A stretch of DNA of 64,000 bases, from positions 62,001-126,000 of the forward strand of contig NZ_JACHEX010000004.1 in NCBI RefSeq assembly GCF_014201655.1, in the 5' to 3' direction. Shown piece after piece: positions 1 to 8,957 of the stretch. The notes under the pieces were generated by a model. That model saw only the letters and a list, made by a program, of their open reading frames with translations, did no database searches and was not told the origin of the DNA. This DNA comes from Thermosipho japonicus. Its GTDB lineage: Bacteria > Thermotogota > Thermotogae > Thermotogales > Fervidobacteriaceae. The translations under genes and the position numbers were made by a program. Numbering within the stretch: the stretch's first letter is position 1; each line of letters begins with the position of its first letter.

Positions 1-179
1 TGTCTAGCGCGGTAGATAGCACAACAAGAACTCTTATGGAAGAGGTTAATGAAATTGAAAGAAGTAAACAGATGATTGATAGTCTTGAAAAAGGTGTTCA
101 AAACATAGCCTCATTAAGTGAGGAATTAGGAGAGGTAGTAAATTCGATGGACAGTGTGATAAAGAAATTTAAAATTTAG
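1..179 (+). CDS. Methyl-accepting chemotaxis protein, C-terminal fragment
   Basis: An open frame (codons starting at base 3) runs in from outside the window and ends with TAG at 177-179. The 58 visible residues are a helical, heptad-like tail ending SMDSVIKKFKI, with the pattern SLSEELGEVVNSM. That is the usual end of the cytoplasmic signalling coiled coil of methyl-accepting chemotaxis proteins, where receptors contact CheA/CheW and are methylated. No pentapeptide tether for CheR/CheB is seen at the end. The sensor and membrane parts lie outside the window, so the ligand cannot be guessed. The family call rests on a short stretch only. Confidence 0.6.
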   Translation, partial: SSAVDSTTRTLMEEVNEIERSKQMIDSLEKGVQNIASLSEELGEVVNSMDSVIKKFKI

Positions 180-184
180 TTTGT

Positions 185-213
185 TTAAGGCCCCTTAAAC
201 TAAGGGGCCTTAA
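185..213. terminator. Bidirectional intrinsic terminator
   Basis: A perfect 13-bp stem (TTAAGGCCCCTTA / TAAGGGGCCTTAA) with a 3-nt loop lies six bases after the chemotaxis gene stop. It also overlaps the stop codon of the reverse-strand dehydrogenase remnant, so it can serve both convergent units. A T-rich tract follows at 223-230 on the + strand. Confidence 0.8.
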
Positions 214-930
214 ATATATATCATTTTTTTAGTCATTCCACCATCAGTAACTATATTTTGCCCTGTAATAAATCCCGCCTTTTTTTTTATCTGCAGGAAA
301 TAATGCAAGTTCTAAAATATAATTTGATGTACCTGCTCTGCCAACAAGGTGTTGCATATGTTCTTTTTGACTTATTTACTCGCCTTCATGGAATATCCAT
401 CCTGGAATTAATTGCATTAACTCTAGTATTGGGGCCTAATGAATTTGAAAGCGCGAGTGTAACTCCAAGGATTCCTGGTTTTGAAGCGCTATATGCTTCA
501 TTACCTTTTTCAGACATAATAGCTCTTGTTATGTAATATTTATAATAGAACCTTTTCCTGAGGTTTTAAGTATTAGGGGTACACCGTATTTTGTAATTAG
601 AAAATACCCTGTCAGGTTTACTTTAATTACTTTTCCCATTTTTCCAATGTAATTTCAAGAAAATTTTTAAAGTTTAAGATTGCTGTGTTGTTAATTATTA
701 CATTTAATTTTTTAAAGTTTTTTTCTGTATATTTTATGAATTTTATAACCTTTTTTTATTAGATACATCACTGTAAAATTTTAAAAGATTTTTGTTTTCC
801 GATAATTTATCAAGTAATTCTCTGTTGTAATCTATTACAGCACTTTGTAGCCGTTATTTAGAAAACATATCGTAAGGCTTTTTCCAATATTTCTTGCACC
901 ACCAGTTATTAAAGCAGCTTTATTTTCCAA
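210..930 (-). pseudogene. Degenerate short-chain dehydrogenase/reductase (SDR)
   Basis: Read on the minus strand, the stretch begins with a TTG (930) behind an AAGGAGGTAA ribosome site (937-946). It encodes an N-terminus with the SDR nucleotide-binding motif TGGARNIGKSL. It then breaks with tandem stops at about residue 33 (around 828-835). Later pieces in different frames still read as SDR: INNTAI, a YSASK-like active-site region, INPGW, LVGRAGT, and a C-terminus ITGQNIVTDGGMTKKM ending at 210-212. Several frameshifts and stops are needed to join them, so this is a decayed NAD(P)-dependent oxidoreductase gene, not a sequencing slip. A 92-codon + strand ORF over 258-536 is only its antisense shadow. 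Confidence 0.85.
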
Positions 931-970
931 TGGAAATTACCTCCTTAAATCTTTAAAAAATTTTTTTCTA

Positions 971-979
971 TGTTATACT
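971..979 (+). promoter_or_regulatory. Extended -10 promoter for the amylase gene
   Basis: TGTTATACT fits the extended -10 pattern TGnTATAAT with one mismatch. It lies about 35 bases upstream of the amylase start, and no convincing -35 box is seen. The same TGn-10 style recurs at other genes in the window. Confidence 0.5.
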
Positions 980-1013
980 CTTTAATGTAATTTTTAATTT
1001 GGAGGTATTAAAT

Positions 1014-2447
1014 ATGAGGCATTTATTTCCAATACCATCTTGGGTTTATGATACAGTAATTTATCAAATTTTTCCAGATAGATTTTTTATAGGAAAAGGA
1101 AAAACTGTTGAGGATAAACGTCATTTGTACGAAAAACGCGGAGGTAAAATTGAAAAATGGGGAGTTCCTCCAAAAAGATCAGACGATGGTTCTCACGTAA
1201 AAATATTTTATGGCGGTGATTTATGGGGGATTTCTGAGAAAATAGAATATTTGAAAGATTTAGGGGTAAATGCAATTTATTTAACTCCGATATTTATGGC
1301 ACAGTCAAATCATAAATACGATACGATGGATTATTTTAAAGTTGATCCACAATTTGGAGGTTTAAAGGCATTAAAAAATTTAATAAATAACTTACATAAG
1401 AATGATATGAAGCTTATCCTTGATGGGGTTTTCAATCATGTTGGAAAAGAACATGTCTTGTTTAGAAAAGCTCTAAAAGGTAGTAAAAAGTATAGAAATA
1501 TGTTTGTATTTTATGAGAACCATTACAGAGGCTGGTGGGGAACGAGAAGTTTGCCAGAACTTGTTTTAGAGGAAACATTTGTTAAAGATTATATTTCAGA
1601 AATTCTTTGGAAATATTTAGAGCTTGGTATTGATGGTTGGCGCCTTGATTGTGGGCAAGATTTAGGACCTGAAATAAATAGATTTATAACTGCGAAAGTA
1701 AAAGAATTTTCTTCGGAAAAATATGTTGTAAGTGAGCTATGGACATATCCGTCGTACTGGAGTATGGTTGATGGAATAATGAACTATCATTTCAGAGAAA
1801 ATGTGATTTCATATTTAAATGATAAAAATCCAAATTGCGGATTTTATCTTGAAAAAACATATAACGAAACTGAAAATATTCATGCATGTTGGAATATGCT
1901 AGATAGTCATGATAGCGAAAGACTTTTTACAGTTTTAAGAGATAAATTTCAGAGAAAAGCTGCAATTTTATTGCAATTTACATATCCTGGTGTTCCAGTA
2001 GTTTATTATGGAACAGAAATAGGTATTGATGGCGGGAATGATCCAGAATGTAGAAAAACAATGGAATGGGATAGAAAGAAATGGGATAATGAACTAAGAG
2101 AATTCTATAAAAAATTGATTAATTTAAGAAAGAAAGAGCCGGCTCTAAGATATGGTGGATTTGAGCTTTTATCAAATGAACCGTTAATATTTATGAGAAA
2201 ATCTCAAATGGTTTTAGATAATATTATTGTTTATGTAAATAAGAATGATAAAGAAATTGAAATGGTAGTAAATGTTCCTGATGGAAGGATATTAAGTGGA
2301 ACGGAGTTTATTGATTTATTATCCGATGAAAAATTTCATGTTTCTGGTGGAACACTAAAATTATATATGAAAGGTCGCAGTTTTGGAGTGTTAAAGATAA
2401 ATAATAAAATAGTCCGAAACTATGATCAATATAAAAGGATAAGATAG
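1014..2447 (+). CDS. GH13 alpha-amylase family glycosidase (neopullulanase/cyclomaltodextrinase-like)
   Basis: This 477-residue glycoside hydrolase family 13 enzyme is expected to cleave alpha-1,4 (and possibly alpha-1,6) linkages of maltodextrins by a retaining mechanism. All family motifs are visible: YQIFPDRF (17-24), DGVFNHVG (region I, about 137-144), GIDGWRLDCG with the nucleophile Asp212 (region II), VVSELW with acid/base Glu241 (region III), and MLDSHD with Asp300 (region IV). There is no signal peptide and no N-terminal starch-binding domain, so it is probably a cytoplasmic maltodextrin hydrolase, shorter than typical neopullulanases (about 580 aa). I chose ATG 1014 because GGAGGT sits at 1001-1006 with good spacing; an in-frame TTG at 999 overlaps that site. 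A methyltransferase gene follows one base after the stop. Exact linkage specificity cannot be read from sequence. Confidence 0.88.
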   Translation: MRHLFPIPSWVYDTVIYQIFPDRFFIGKGKTVEDKRHLYEKRGGKIEKWGVPPKRSDDGSHVKIFYGGDLWGISEKIEYLKDLGVNAIYLTPIFMAQSNHKYDTMDYFKVDPQFGGLKALKNLINNLHKNDMKLILDGVFNHVGKEHVLFRKALKGSKKYRNMFVFYENHYRGWWGTRSLPELVLEETFVKDYISEILWKYLELGIDGWRLDCGQDLGPEINRFITAKVKEFSSEKYVVSELWTYPSYWSMVDGIMNYHFRENVISYLNDKNPNCGFYLEKTYNETENIHACWNMLDSHDSERLFTVLRDKFQRKAAILLQFTYPGVPVVYYGTEIGIDGGNDPECRKTMEWDRKKWDNELREFYKKLINLRKKEPALRYGGFELLSNEPLIFMRKSQMVLDNIIVYVNKNDKEIEMVVNVPDGRILSGTEFIDLLSDEKFHVSGGTLKLYMKGRSFGVLKINNKIVRNYDQYKRIR

Positions 2448-2448
2448 T

Positions 2449-3153
2449 ATGATGAAATCATATGAATACTATGACAGAATAGCTTATATGTATGATGAAA
2501 TGTATAATAACAAGAAATGGTTAACATTGCGAAAAGCTGTAGAGCACTATATGGATAAAACTATAAATATGAAAAATGCTAAAGTTCTTGATGTTGGAAG
2601 TGGTACAGGTTATTGGCTTGAATATTTTTTAAATAAGGATTTTTCTGTGTATGCTCTTGAGCCATCTGCAAAAATGATAGAGTTTGCAAAGGAAAAATTT
2701 AAAGATAAAGTAAAATATTTCAATACTACTATAGAAAATTTTGATACTTATGATAAATTTGATGTTTTAAATATTCAGGGGGATGTACTAAGTTATGTTG
2801 AAGACTTAGATTTAGTTATGAAAAAACTCTCTAATATTATTAACAAAGATGGATTGTTATTTGCGACTGTAGATAGTTATTACTATATGAGAAAGTTAGT
2901 GAAGAAATATGGAAGTAGACGTGAAATGGAAATATTTGAAAAATATCATATAACTACTGTTGGTTCACAATACGGCGTTTTTAATTCTAGATGCTTTACA
3001 TTAGAAGATATAAAAGATCTTGAAAAATACGGTTTCCAAGTTTTAGAAATTCGTGGTTGTGGTTATTCGAATAATTTAGAAGAAGAAATTGAAAAGTCAT
3101 ATAATATTGTGCTTGGAGAACATATTTATTTTTCGCTGCGATATTTAAAATAG
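2449..3153 (+). CDS. SAM-dependent methyltransferase (class I, Methyltransf_11/25 type)
   Basis: This 234-residue protein has the glycine-rich SAM-binding motif VLDVGSGTGYW at about residues 45-55. An acidic residue ends the next strand (VYALEPS), and a later motif ADVLSYVED-like stretch (NIQGDVLSYVEDLD) stands in the position of motif III. The N-terminal YYDRIAYMYDEMY is typical of small-molecule or UbiE-like methyltransferases. The substrate is unknown. The gene starts one base after the amylase stop behind AAGGATAAG, so the two are probably co-transcribed. Its 3' end overlaps the convergent permease gene by 28 bases. Confidence 0.85.
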   Translation: MMKSYEYYDRIAYMYDEMYNNKKWLTLRKAVEHYMDKTINMKNAKVLDVGSGTGYWLEYFLNKDFSVYALEPSAKMIEFAKEKFKDKVKYFNTTIENFDTYDKFDVLNIQGDVLSYVEDLDLVMKKLSNIINKDGLLFATVDSYYYMRKLVKKYGSRREMEIFEKYHITTVGSQYGVFNSRCFTLEDIKDLEKYGFQVLEIRGCGYSNNLEEEIEKSYNIVLGEHIYFSLRYLK

Positions 3154-3962
3154 TTTACTCCCCAAACACCTAATATAATTAGCGACATTCCAATAATATG
3201 ATTAAAAGTTATTCTTTCGTTTCTAATAAAAAATCCAGCGATAACAGAGACAACAGTAGTTAAATTTGAAAATATTGATGATTGAACAGGAGAGACTTTT
3301 GAAAGCATATAATTAATTAAAAAAAATGCAATTGTTGATGAAAAAATGCCCAGGTATATAGCTGAACTTAAAATGTTTTTATTTGATATTACACTATAGT
3401 CTAATTCTCTGTTTATTAAAGCAAGAATTGTGAAAAATACCCAACCAGTTATCATCATAACAAATGTTACTTCTTGTGGTGTAAATTCTTTAGAAGAATA
3501 TTTTGAAGCAAAATTGTAAAAAACAGCGGAAAGCACTGCAAATAAGATTAAAATCTTTCCTTTAAATTCTTCATTAACATTTAATCCCATTATTAGTAGT
3601 ACACCAGAAAAGCTTAAAAATACAAATAAGTAATTTATTTTGGGAACTTTTTCTTTCAAAATAAACGGTGATAAAAATGTTATAAAAATTGGTATTGTAG
3701 CAATTAAAATTCCTGCTTCAGATGAAGTAGCAAATTTTAAACCATTCGTTTCGAAAATAAAATATAGAATCGATTGAAAGAACGCAACGATAAGTAATTT
3801 ATATAATTTTTTAGCATTTTTAATCTTTATTATTTTTAAAGCGAATAATATTAAAAATGATAAAGATGCAAATAAAAACCTTATTGATAAAAAGTTATAT
3901 GGAGTTGTAAAGTCAAGTGCATTTTTTGTAAATAAAAACGAAAGTCCAAAAATTACTGACAT
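3126..3962 (-). CDS. EamA/DMT-superfamily transporter
   Basis: This hydrophobic protein of about 278 residues has roughly ten predicted membrane helices in two EamA repeats. It begins SVIFGLSFLFTKNAL, a form of the usual GxxFxxxK first helix, and has a PxxxFLSPFILKEK-type loop at the end of repeat one. Members move small metabolites across the inner membrane; the substrate is unknown. Start choice is uncertain. ATG 3962 would cut into the first membrane helix and has only a weak GGGA site, whereas a stronger AAGGGGAG (about 3997-4005) is spaced for a non-standard ATA codon at 3989 in the same frame. That upstream start would add nine residues and complete helix 1. The gene lies 53 bases downstream of the ArsB/NhaD-type gene on the same strand. 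Confidence 0.82.
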   Translation of the reverse strand: MSVIFGLSFLFTKNALDFTTPYNFLSIRFLFASLSFLILFALKIIKIKNAKKLYKLLIVAFFQSILYFIFETNGLKFATSSEAGILIATIPIFITFLSPFILKEKVPKINYLFVFLSFSGVLLIMGLNVNEEFKGKILILFAVLSAVFYNFASKYSSKEFTPQEVTFVMMITGWVFFTILALINRELDYSVISNKNILSSAIYLGIFSSTIAFFLINYMLSKVSPVQSSIFSNLTTVVSVIAGFFIRNERITFNHIIGMSLIILGVWGVNYFKYRSEK

Positions 3963-4015
3963 CGCAATTCCCGATATTATAACCTTTATATTAACTCTCC
4001 CCTTTTGTCGTAATT

Positions 4016-5293
4016 TTATAATTTTAACAAAAGATATAGATAAAGTGATGATACTAATAGTCCTAATGTTGCAATTTTCATACCGAGTTTCATAAATTTA
4101 GCAAATTTTATTTTTCTATTAAAATTGTTTTCTATCATTCCAACTATAACCATATTTGATGCAGCACCACTAATAGTACCATTACCACCAAAGCTTGCCC
4201 CTAAAGCTAGGGCCCACCATAGAAGATCACTATTAGGAAAAGTTCCGGTTAGTGCTTTTACAATAGGTATGAAAATAGTTACGACAGGTACAGCTCCCAT
4301 AAAAGCTGCTAATATACCTGCTCCCCAAAGTACAATTAATATTAAAATATAGGGATGTGAAGTAAAATTAAATATTAAATTTGTTATATCTTGAATAACA
4401 TGAACATCTTCAAGAGCCTTTACAATTGCAAAAAGTCCAACAAAGAAGAAAAGTGTATCCCATTCTATTTCACTTGAAATTTCATCAAAGTCTTTTTTTG
4501 ATATCATTAACATTACTGCTCCACCAGTTAAGGCTATAAGAGCTGCCTCATAATCAAGGTATTCATGTATGAAAAATCCGACTATAACTAGTACAAAAAT
4601 TAATAATCCTTTTTTTAATAAATTATAATCAACTATGGCTTTTTTGGGATCTGATTCCATGACTCTGTTTAATTTATCTTTTTTTACAAGTTTGAGTTCT
4701 TTATGAGTGTATAAAAAGTACAAAATTGTTAGAAAAAGAGAAATTAATGAAGGAACAATCATAACAAGTAGAAATTTTAAAAAACTTGTTCCAGAAGCGC
4801 TACCTACTAAGATATTTGGTGGATCACCTATCATAGTAGCAGTTCCACCTATATTAGCTGCAAAGATCATTGGAAATAAAAAAGTCTCTGGTTTTATTTC
4901 AATTTCCTGACAGATGTATATGATAATTGGAGAAAACAGCAATAAAGTAGTAACGTTATCTAAAACACTAGATAATATTGCAACCGCTAATAATGTAGAG
5001 ACAAATATATACACAATATTTCCGTTTGACTTTTTAACTATATATATCGCTATTGCTTGAAATAAGCCAGTCGTTTTAAGTATGCCAACAACTATCATCA
5101 TTCCAAGTAAAATGCCTAATGTATTAAAATCTATAAAGCTTCCAACATTAGATACACGCAAAGTATCAGAAACTTTAACAAGGGAAATTAAAAGCCCCAT
5201 GCTAAAGGCGATAACTGCTTTGTTACCTTTTCCAAAAATAATTAAGTAATATGTCAAAAAGAAAATAACTAACGATATGATTTTAGGAATCAT
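4016..5293 (-). CDS. ArsB/NhaD (SLC13-like) ion permease
   Basis: This is a 425-residue integral membrane protein with about eleven hydrophobic segments. The hallmark is GGTATMIGDPPNILVGSAS near residues 148-166. It is the first helical-hairpin signature of the ArsB/NhaD/P-protein group, and a second, related GxGxxxSGAASNMV segment lies near 371-384. Family members carry arsenite, sodium/proton exchange or di/tricarboxylates. The sequence alone does not decide between these. The start ATG 5293 has AAGGTG upstream. An EamA permease gene follows on the same strand, and the divergent hcp gene lies 245 bases upstream. I saw no arsenic genes adjacent; the arsR remnant is at 31 kb. Confidence 0.8.
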   Translation of the reverse strand: MIPKIISLVIFFLTYYLIIFGKGNKAVIAFSMGLLISLVKVSDTLRVSNVGSFIDFNTLGILLGMMIVVGILKTTGLFQAIAIYIVKKSNGNIVYIFVSTLLAVAILSSVLDNVTTLLLFSPIIIYICQEIEIKPETFLFPMIFAANIGGTATMIGDPPNILVGSASGTSFLKFLLVMIVPSLISLFLTILYFLYTHKELKLVKKDKLNRVMESDPKKAIVDYNLLKKGLLIFVLVIVGFFIHEYLDYEAALIALTGGAVMLMISKKDFDEISSEIEWDTLFFFVGLFAIVKALEDVHVIQDITNLIFNFTSHPYILILIVLWGAGILAAFMGAVPVVTIFIPIVKALTGTFPNSDLLWWALALGASFGGNGTISGAASNMVIVGMIENNFNRKIKFAKFMKLGMKIATLGLLVSSLYLYLLLKL

Positions 5294-5457
5294 ATCCTTA
5301 CACCTTCTTGGAAAATAAGTTTTGTAATTAAAAATAATTCTGTATATTGTAGTTGCAATTTTTTGACTATCATCTCATATATTCTGCTCCATTTTCTATA
5401 CCACTATTATACCATTATTATTTTTAGCGGATAAAAAATTAAAAAACTTCTTTTTCC

Positions 5458-5499
5458 GTAACTAATGTTACAGACATTAGTAAATTAGTCTAGTATAAT
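5458..5499 (+). promoter_or_regulatory. hcp promoter with nested palindromic operator
   Basis: Two overlapping dyads lie upstream of hcp: GTAAC-TAAT-GTTAC (5458-5471) and ACTAATGT-TACAG-ACATTAGT (5461-5481). A consensus -10 box TATAAT follows at 5494-5499, so the dyads cover the -35 region. Palindromic boxes before hcp genes are typical of Crp/Fnr-family HcpR regulators responding to nitric oxide. The match to a specific HcpR consensus is inference. A Crp-type gene is present at 19532-20212, but I cannot tie it to this site. Confidence 0.6.
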
Positions 5500-5538
5500 T
5501 AAATTGAAAACGCTACAATGCAAATGGAGGTGGAAGAT

Positions 5539-7197
5539 ATGTTTTGTTTTCAATGTTCAGAAGCATCAAAGGGTATAGGTTGTACAACAATTGGTGTATG
5601 TGGCAAAAAACCAGAAGTCGCTACACTACAAGATATGTTAATTTGGGTTACTAAGGGGCTTTCTTTTTGGAGCCTTAAAGCTAAAGATTTAGGGATAAAA
5701 GATGACGAAGCAAATCTATTTGTTGCTGAAGCATTATTTGCAACAATTACTAATGTGAACTTTTCAGCAGAGAGAATTTCAAAATTTATTGACAGGGCAA
5801 TTGAGCTTAGAAACAGAGTTAGGGAGAAATTTTTAAAAACATATGAAGAAAAATATGGAAAAAAATTTGATGAGGAAGTTCCAGAAGCAGCTATTTGGTT
5901 TGAAAATGGAGGAAAAGTTGCTTATCTTAAAAAAGGGGAACAAGTTGGTATTTTGTCTGAAGAAAATGAGGATGTAAGGTCATTAAAAGAGTTTTTAATC
6001 TATGGATTAAAAGGTATAGCAGCATATGCAGATCATGCTTATATATTAAAACACACTAAAGATGAGATTTTGTACTTCATTGAAAAGGGACTTGTAGAAA
6101 CATTAAGAAAGGATATTACTGCAGATGAATTGCAAGCGCTTGTTTTGGAAGCTGGAAAATATGCAGTTGAAGTTATGGCATTACTTGATCAAGCAAATAC
6201 TTCAACTTTCGGGCATCCTGAAATTACCGAAGTGTATACTGGAACATATAATGCACCTGCAATTTTAGTTAGTGGGCACGATTTGCTTGACCTTGAAGAA
6301 TTACTCAAACAAACTGAAGGAACAGGTATAATGATTTACACTCATGGAGAAATGCTTCCTGCACATGCATATCCTAAGCTAAAAAAGTATAAACACCTTG
6401 CAGGAAATTTTGGTAGTGCATGGTGGAAACAAACAAAAGAATTTGAAGAGTTTGGCGGGGCAATTTTAATGACTACAAATTGTTTAGTGCCACCAAAAGA
6501 TAGTTATAAAGACAGAGTATTTACAACAGGACTAGTTGGTTTTGATGGAGTAACTCATATTCCAAATAGGGTTGATGGCAAACCAAAAGATTTTACACCC
6601 GTAATTAAAAAAGCTCTTGAACTTGGTCCAATACCAGAAAGAAAAGGGAAGAAAATTGTTATAGGTTTTGCAAGAAATCAGGTAGAAAAGGTATTAGATT
6701 CAGTTTTAAAAGCTGTAAACGAAGGAAAAATAAAAAAATTCTTTGTAATGGCAGGTTGTGATGGAAGAGCTAAAGAAAGGGAATATTACACAGAATTTGC
6801 ACTTAAATTACCAAAAGATACAGTCATTCTTACAGCAGGATGTGCAAAATATAGATATAACATGCTTGATTTAGGAGATATTGATGGAATTCCTAGAGTT
6901 TTGGATGCAGGACAATGTAACGACTCATACTCTTTAGCGGTTACTGCATTAAAACTTAAAGAAATATTAAAGGTAGATGATATTAATGACCTTCCGATAG
7001 AATATAACATTGCTTGGTATGAACAAAAAGCTGTAGCAGTGTTACTTGCATTACTTTATCTTGGAGTTAGAAAGATAAAACTTGGACCAGTACTTCCAGC
7101 ATTTCTTTCCAAAAATGTTTTGAATGTTGTTGCAGAAAAATTCAATATTTCAACAATTTCAACAGTTGAAGAAGATATGAAACAAATGCTCGCATAA
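5539..7197 (+). CDS. hcp: Hybrid-cluster protein / hydroxylamine reductase
   Basis: This 552-residue iron-sulfur protein (prismane) reduces hydroxylamine and is linked to nitric-oxide and nitrosative-stress detoxification in anaerobes. The N-terminal cysteines are C3-x2-C6-x8-C15-x5-C21, the arrangement that binds a [4Fe-4S] cluster in hybrid-cluster proteins of strict anaerobes. Candidate hybrid-cluster ligands are visible in [36 protein letters not shown] and DAGQCNDS. Overall length is normal for the class. I chose ATG 5539 because GGAGGTGG (5526-5533) precedes it; the upstream in-frame ATG at 5518 lies before that site. The gene is monocistronic, with its own palindrome-controlled promoter and a strong terminator. 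Confidence 0.96.
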   Translation: MFCFQCSEASKGIGCTTIGVCGKKPEVATLQDMLIWVTKGLSFWSLKAKDLGIKDDEANLFVAEALFATITNVNFSAERISKFIDRAIELRNRVREKFLKTYEEKYGKKFDEEVPEAAIWFENGGKVAYLKKGEQVGILSEENEDVRSLKEFLIYGLKGIAAYADHAYILKHTKDEILYFIEKGLVETLRKDITADELQALVLEAGKYAVEVMALLDQANTSTFGHPEITEVYTGTYNAPAILVSGHDLLDLEELLKQTEGTGIMIYTHGEMLPAHAYPKLKKYKHLAGNFGSAWWKQTKEFEEFGGAILMTTNCLVPPKDSYKDRVFTTGLVGFDGVTHIPNRVDGKPKDFTPVIKKALELGPIPERKGKKIVIGFARNQVEKVLDSVLKAVNEGKIKKFFVMAGCDGRAKEREYYTEFALKLPKDTVILTAGCAKYRYNMLDLGDIDGIPRVLDAGQCNDSYSLAVTALKLKEILKVDDINDLPIEYNIAWYEQKAVAVLLALLYLGVRKIKLGPVLPAFLSKNVLNVVAEKFNISTISTVEEDMKQMLA

Positions 7198-7217
7198 AAA
7201 TTTTCTATTCTAAAATT

Positions 7218-7250
7218 GGCGCTCGTTTTCGAGCGCCTTTTATTATTTTT
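7218..7250 (+). terminator. Intrinsic terminator of hcp
   Basis: A perfect 8-bp GC-rich stem, GGCGCTCG (7218-7225) and CGAGCGCC (7230-7237), encloses a TTTT loop. It is followed by TTTTATTATTTTT. Confidence 0.92.
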
Positions 7251-7256
7251 ATTGTA

Positions 7257-7285
7257 TTGACAGATGTAATTGACAAGTGTAAAAT
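7257..7285 (+). promoter_or_regulatory. nad operon promoter with tandem-repeat operator (NiaR candidate)
   Basis: A perfect -35 box TTGACA (7257-7262) is 17 bp from a -10 TAAAAT (7280-7285). The promoter lies inside a 13-bp tandem direct repeat, TTGACAGATGTAA then TTGACAAGTGTAA (7257-7282, 11 of 13 bases identical). In Thermotogales and Firmicutes the 3H-domain repressor NiaR (YrxA) controls nad biosynthetic genes in response to niacin. The sequence is a good candidate for its site, by position and repeat structure rather than a measured match. Confidence 0.6.
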
Positions 7286-7304
7286 AACAATGGAGGTGTT
7301 GAGA

Positions 7305-8039
7305 ATGAAGCCATTATTTTTAGGATTTGGAAATGCAGCAAATGTTATTTTAAAAGAGCTGGAAGGTTATATTCAGGATTTTTATTATTTTGATGAGAAA
7401 AATATCACAAATTCTAAAGGAAAAAAACTTGACAGATTTTTTATTCCCAATGATTGTTCATTTGTAATTGAATGTGCATCTGTTGAAGCGGTAAAAGAGT
7501 ATTACAGGGAAATAATTATTGCAAATAAGGATTTTTACATTTTGAGTACAGGTGCTTTTGCTGATGAAAATTTTAGGAATGCTTTTTTTAGATTGTTAGA
7601 AAATTCAACTTCTAAGGTTTATATTCCTTCTGGAGCTATAGGTGGAATAGATGTAATTAATGCAATAAAGAAATATATTGAAAAAGTAGTTTTAAGAACT
7701 CGCAAACCTCCTAAAGCTTTTTCAAGGGACGATAAAGAAAAGGTGTTAATTTTTAGTGGAGATAGTATAGAGGCAATTAAGAAATTTCCAAAAAATACAA
7801 ATGTTTCTGTTACCCTTGCTCTTTCTGTGGGAGATTTTAGAAAAGTTCATGTTGAAATTTATTCTGATCCGAACGTAAAAAAGAATATTCACGAGGTTGA
7901 AGTTGTGTCAAGTGTTGGAAATTATAAATTTATTTTTTCTAATAATCCTTCAAATAATCCAAAAACAAGTTTACTGGCTCCATTATCTCTTGCAGCATTA
8001 ATAAAGAAAAATTTTGAAAATGTTAAGATAGGAGGATAA
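7305..8039 (+). CDS. nadX: L-aspartate dehydrogenase
   Basis: This 244-residue NAD(P)-dependent enzyme converts L-aspartate to iminoaspartate, the first step of de novo NAD synthesis in organisms that use it in place of the oxygen-dependent oxidase NadB. The N-terminal Rossmann motif GFGNAAN (about 6-12) and the family segments IECASVEAVKEY, STGAF and PSGAIGGIDVI are visible. The last contains the conserved GAxxGxD that lines the active site. It resembles the Thermotoga maritima enzyme that defined the family. I chose ATG 7305, behind GGAGGTG. The upstream TTG at 7257 would start inside the -35 box and is rejected. nadA follows after 3 bases. Confidence 0.93.
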   Translation: MKPLFLGFGNAANVILKELEGYIQDFYYFDEKNITNSKGKKLDRFFIPNDCSFVIECASVEAVKEYYREIIIANKDFYILSTGAFADENFRNAFFRLLENSTSKVYIPSGAIGGIDVINAIKKYIEKVVLRTRKPPKAFSRDDKEKVLIFSGDSIEAIKKFPKNTNVSVTLALSVGDFRKVHVEIYSDPNVKKNIHEVEVVSSVGNYKFIFSNNPSNNPKTSLLAPLSLAALIKKNFENVKIGG

Positions 8040-8042
8040 AAA

Positions 8043-8954
8043 ATGGAGAAAATACAGGAAAAGATCAGACAGCTTGCAAAAGAAAAAGGTTATACAATTT
8101 TGGCACATAACTATCAAATGCAAGAAATACAAGAAATTGCAGATTACTTAGGCGATTCATTACAACTTGCAAGACTTGCTACTAAACTTGATACTGAAAA
8201 AATTTTATTTTTGGGTGTGGATTTTATGGCAGAAACTATAAAAATGTTAAATCCAGAGAAAAAGGTTATAGTTCCAGTGAAAGCTGCAACTTGTCCTATG
8301 GCAAATTCATTGGAACCGGAAATGATTATTGAAGCCAAGAAAAAATATAATGCACCATTTGTTATATATGTAAATAGTACAATAAAATCAAAAATGTATG
8401 CAGATGTTGCATGTACTTCTGCTAATGCAGTAGAGATAGTTAAAAAACTAAATAGCGATATAGTTCTTTTTGGACCTGACAAAAATCTTGCGGCTTATGT
8501 AGCCCGAAAAACTGGTAAAAAAGTTATTTCTGTGCCTGGAGAAACTGGCTACTGTTATGTGCATAACTATATAAAGATTGATGATATTTTAAAATTAAAA
8601 CAGAAGTATCCTGATGCCAAAGTAATTTCGCATCCAGAGGTTTCTGAAGAAATTCAAAAAATATCTGATTATATAGGTAGTACTTCTCAAATGGAAAAAA
8701 TTCCAGGAGAAGTTGAAGATAAAACATTCATAATTGTTACAGAAAAAGATATGGTTAATAAATTAAAAAATAAGTATAAAGAGAAAGAATTCATACCATT
8801 ATATACAGCTATTTGTAATAACATGAAGAAAAATACACTTAAAAATGTTTTAAAAGCTTTGGAAAATGAGGAATTTGAAATAGAAATTGATAAAGAAATT
8901 GCAGATAAGGCAGTCTTGCCTATTAAAAAGATGTTTGAGCTAATGGAGGCATAA
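8043..8954 (+). CDS. nadA: Quinolinate synthase A
   Basis: This 303-residue oxygen-sensitive [4Fe-4S] enzyme condenses iminoaspartate with dihydroxyacetone phosphate to quinolinate. The three cluster cysteines stand out as Cys84 (AATCPMAN), Cys171 (GETGYCYVH) and Cys258 (YTAICNNM). This is the spacing of the short Thermotoga/Pyrococcus-type NadA. Other conserved pieces are AHNYQ (21-25) and GDSLQLA (37-43), expected to bind substrate phosphate and carboxylates. It sits between nadX and nadC with 3-base gaps, GGAGG precedes its ATG, and the three proteins form a complete aspartate-to-nicotinate-mononucleotide route. Confidence 0.96.
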   Translation: MEKIQEKIRQLAKEKGYTILAHNYQMQEIQEIADYLGDSLQLARLATKLDTEKILFLGVDFMAETIKMLNPEKKVIVPVKAATCPMANSLEPEMIIEAKKKYNAPFVIYVNSTIKSKMYADVACTSANAVEIVKKLNSDIVLFGPDKNLAAYVARKTGKKVISVPGETGYCYVHNYIKIDDILKLKQKYPDAKVISHPEVSEEIQKISDYIGSTSQMEKIPGEVEDKTFIIVTEKDMVNKLKNKYKEKEFIPLYTAICNNMKKNTLKNVLKALENEEFEIEIDKEIADKAVLPIKKMFELMEA

Positions 8955-8957
8955 TTT

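Noticed and set aside
258-536. 92-codon + strand ORF
   Set aside because: It is antisense to the decayed SDR gene, which accounts for the coding-like composition. No ribosome site or protein features support it.
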